DNA of 5,168 nucleotides, from positions 1-5,168 of the forward strand of contig CAMCMW010000152.1 of assembly GCA_945876155.1 (NCBI GenBank), read 5' to 3'. Numbering within the stretch: the stretch's first letter is position 1; every line of letters starts with the position of its first letter. The position numbers and the translations under genes were made by a program. Below are positions 4,817 through 5,168 of this stretch, piece after piece. The notes beneath the pieces were generated by a model. It worked only from the letters and a program-made list of their open reading frames with translations, did no database searches and was not told the DNA's origin. The stretch is from an uncultured Ruminococcus sp. Lineage in GTDB: Bacteria > Bacillota > Clostridia > Oscillospirales > Ruminococcaceae.

Positions 4817-5168
4817 ATGGCAAGTTTATCATTACGAGGAATTTATAAAAAATATCCCGGTGGCTTTGTTGCCGTTAAAGATGTAAATTTGGAAATCACA
4901 GACAAGGAATTTATTATTCTGGTAGGACCTTCCGGCTGCGGTAAGTCTACTACACTCAGAATGATTGCAGGTCTTGAGGAAATCTCAGAGGGTGAGCTTT
5001 ATATAGGCGACCGTCTGGTTAACGATATCGCACCTAAGGACAGAGATATTGCAATGGTTTTCCAGAACTACGCTCTCTATCCGCACATGACAGTTTATGA
5101 CAACATGGCATTCGGTCTGAAACTCAGAAAAGTTCCTAAGGACGAAATCGACCGCAAGGTTAAAGAAG
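4817..5168 (+). CDS. ugpC: Carbohydrate ABC transporter ATP-binding protein, MsmX/UgpC/MalK type (partial, 3' end outside window)
   Basis: The first 117 residues of an ABC ATPase. [16 protein letters not shown] is followed by AVKDVNLEI (19-27) and the Walker A motif GPSGCGKST (37-45), then [22 protein letters not shown] (49-70), [21 protein letters not shown] (73-93) with Q-loop Gln83, and [20 protein letters not shown]. The [21 protein letters not shown] block is diagnostic of the CUT1 sugar-importer ATPases (MalK, UgpC, MsmK/MsmX). These normally have about 370 residues with a C-terminal regulatory (TOBE) domain, which lies beyond the window together with the signature motif and Walker B. 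It energises uptake of sugars or glycerol phosphate at the inner face of the membrane. In Firmicutes such genes often stand alone and serve several importers; its own promoter and the lack of permease genes upstream fit that. Substrate cannot be read from this fragment. Confidence 0.95.
   Translation, partial: MASLSLRGIYKKYPGGFVAVKDVNLEITDKEFIILVGPSGCGKSTTLRMIAGLEEISEGELYIGDRLVNDIAPKDRDIAMVFQNYALYPHMTVYDNMAFGLKLRKVPKDEIDRKVKE

Noticed and set aside
1..5168. A new multi-gene defence or mobile system
   Set aside because: All substantial open frames belong to recognised housekeeping, transport or sporulation families, plus one DUF4830-type protein. Nothing in the gene content suggests an undescribed system; the only unusual signals are intergenic repeats.

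Overview
The window looks like chromosome from an endospore-forming Gram-positive bacterium of the Clostridia, probably a Ruminococcus-like member of the Oscillospiraceae. The evidence is two spoVA genes, a FakA/Asp23 pair, strong GGAGG-type ribosome binding sites, sigma-A-type promoters and moderate GC. The exact taxon is inference. No phage, CRISPR, toxin-antitoxin or defence genes are visible, and most of the window is conserved housekeeping and sporulation content.

Layout. Positions 1-1185 (minus strand) hold an Asp23/Gls24-family gene followed 17 nt later by a DAK2-domain gene (fakA, cut by the left edge). They are served by a good extended -10 promoter at 1243-1271. Positions 1186-1551 are non-coding. 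They hold that promoter and its 5'-UTR hairpin, a 143-bp MITE-like element with perfect 28-bp terminal inverted repeats (1316-1458), and the terminator of the spoVA genes (1521-1542). Positions 1552-2982 (minus strand) are spoVAD followed by spoVAE, part of the dipicolinic acid uptake machinery of the forespore. spoVAC, which usually precedes spoVAD, is not next to it here; a DUF4830 single-pass membrane protein gene (3100-3510, minus strand) lies upstream instead. Sporulation-type promoter candidates precede spoVAD and spoVAE.

Positions 3511-3924 are a divergent, repeat-rich non-coding region with several stem-loops, including two hairpins built from the same TTTCTTTG/CAAAGAAA arms. Positions 3925-4707 (plus strand) encode an RsuA-family pseudouridine synthase. 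From 4817 to the right edge (plus strand) is the first 117 residues of a MsmX/UgpC/MalK-type sugar-importer ATPase, with its own strong promoter.

How the genes relate. The Asp23 protein and FakA form a conserved pair linked to envelope and fatty-acid metabolism. SpoVAD and SpoVAE act together on dipicolinic acid. RsuA modifies 16S rRNA, and the ABC ATPase powers carbohydrate uptake. These are neighbouring transcription units, not one pathway. The most unusual content is in the two intergenic regions, not in the genes.
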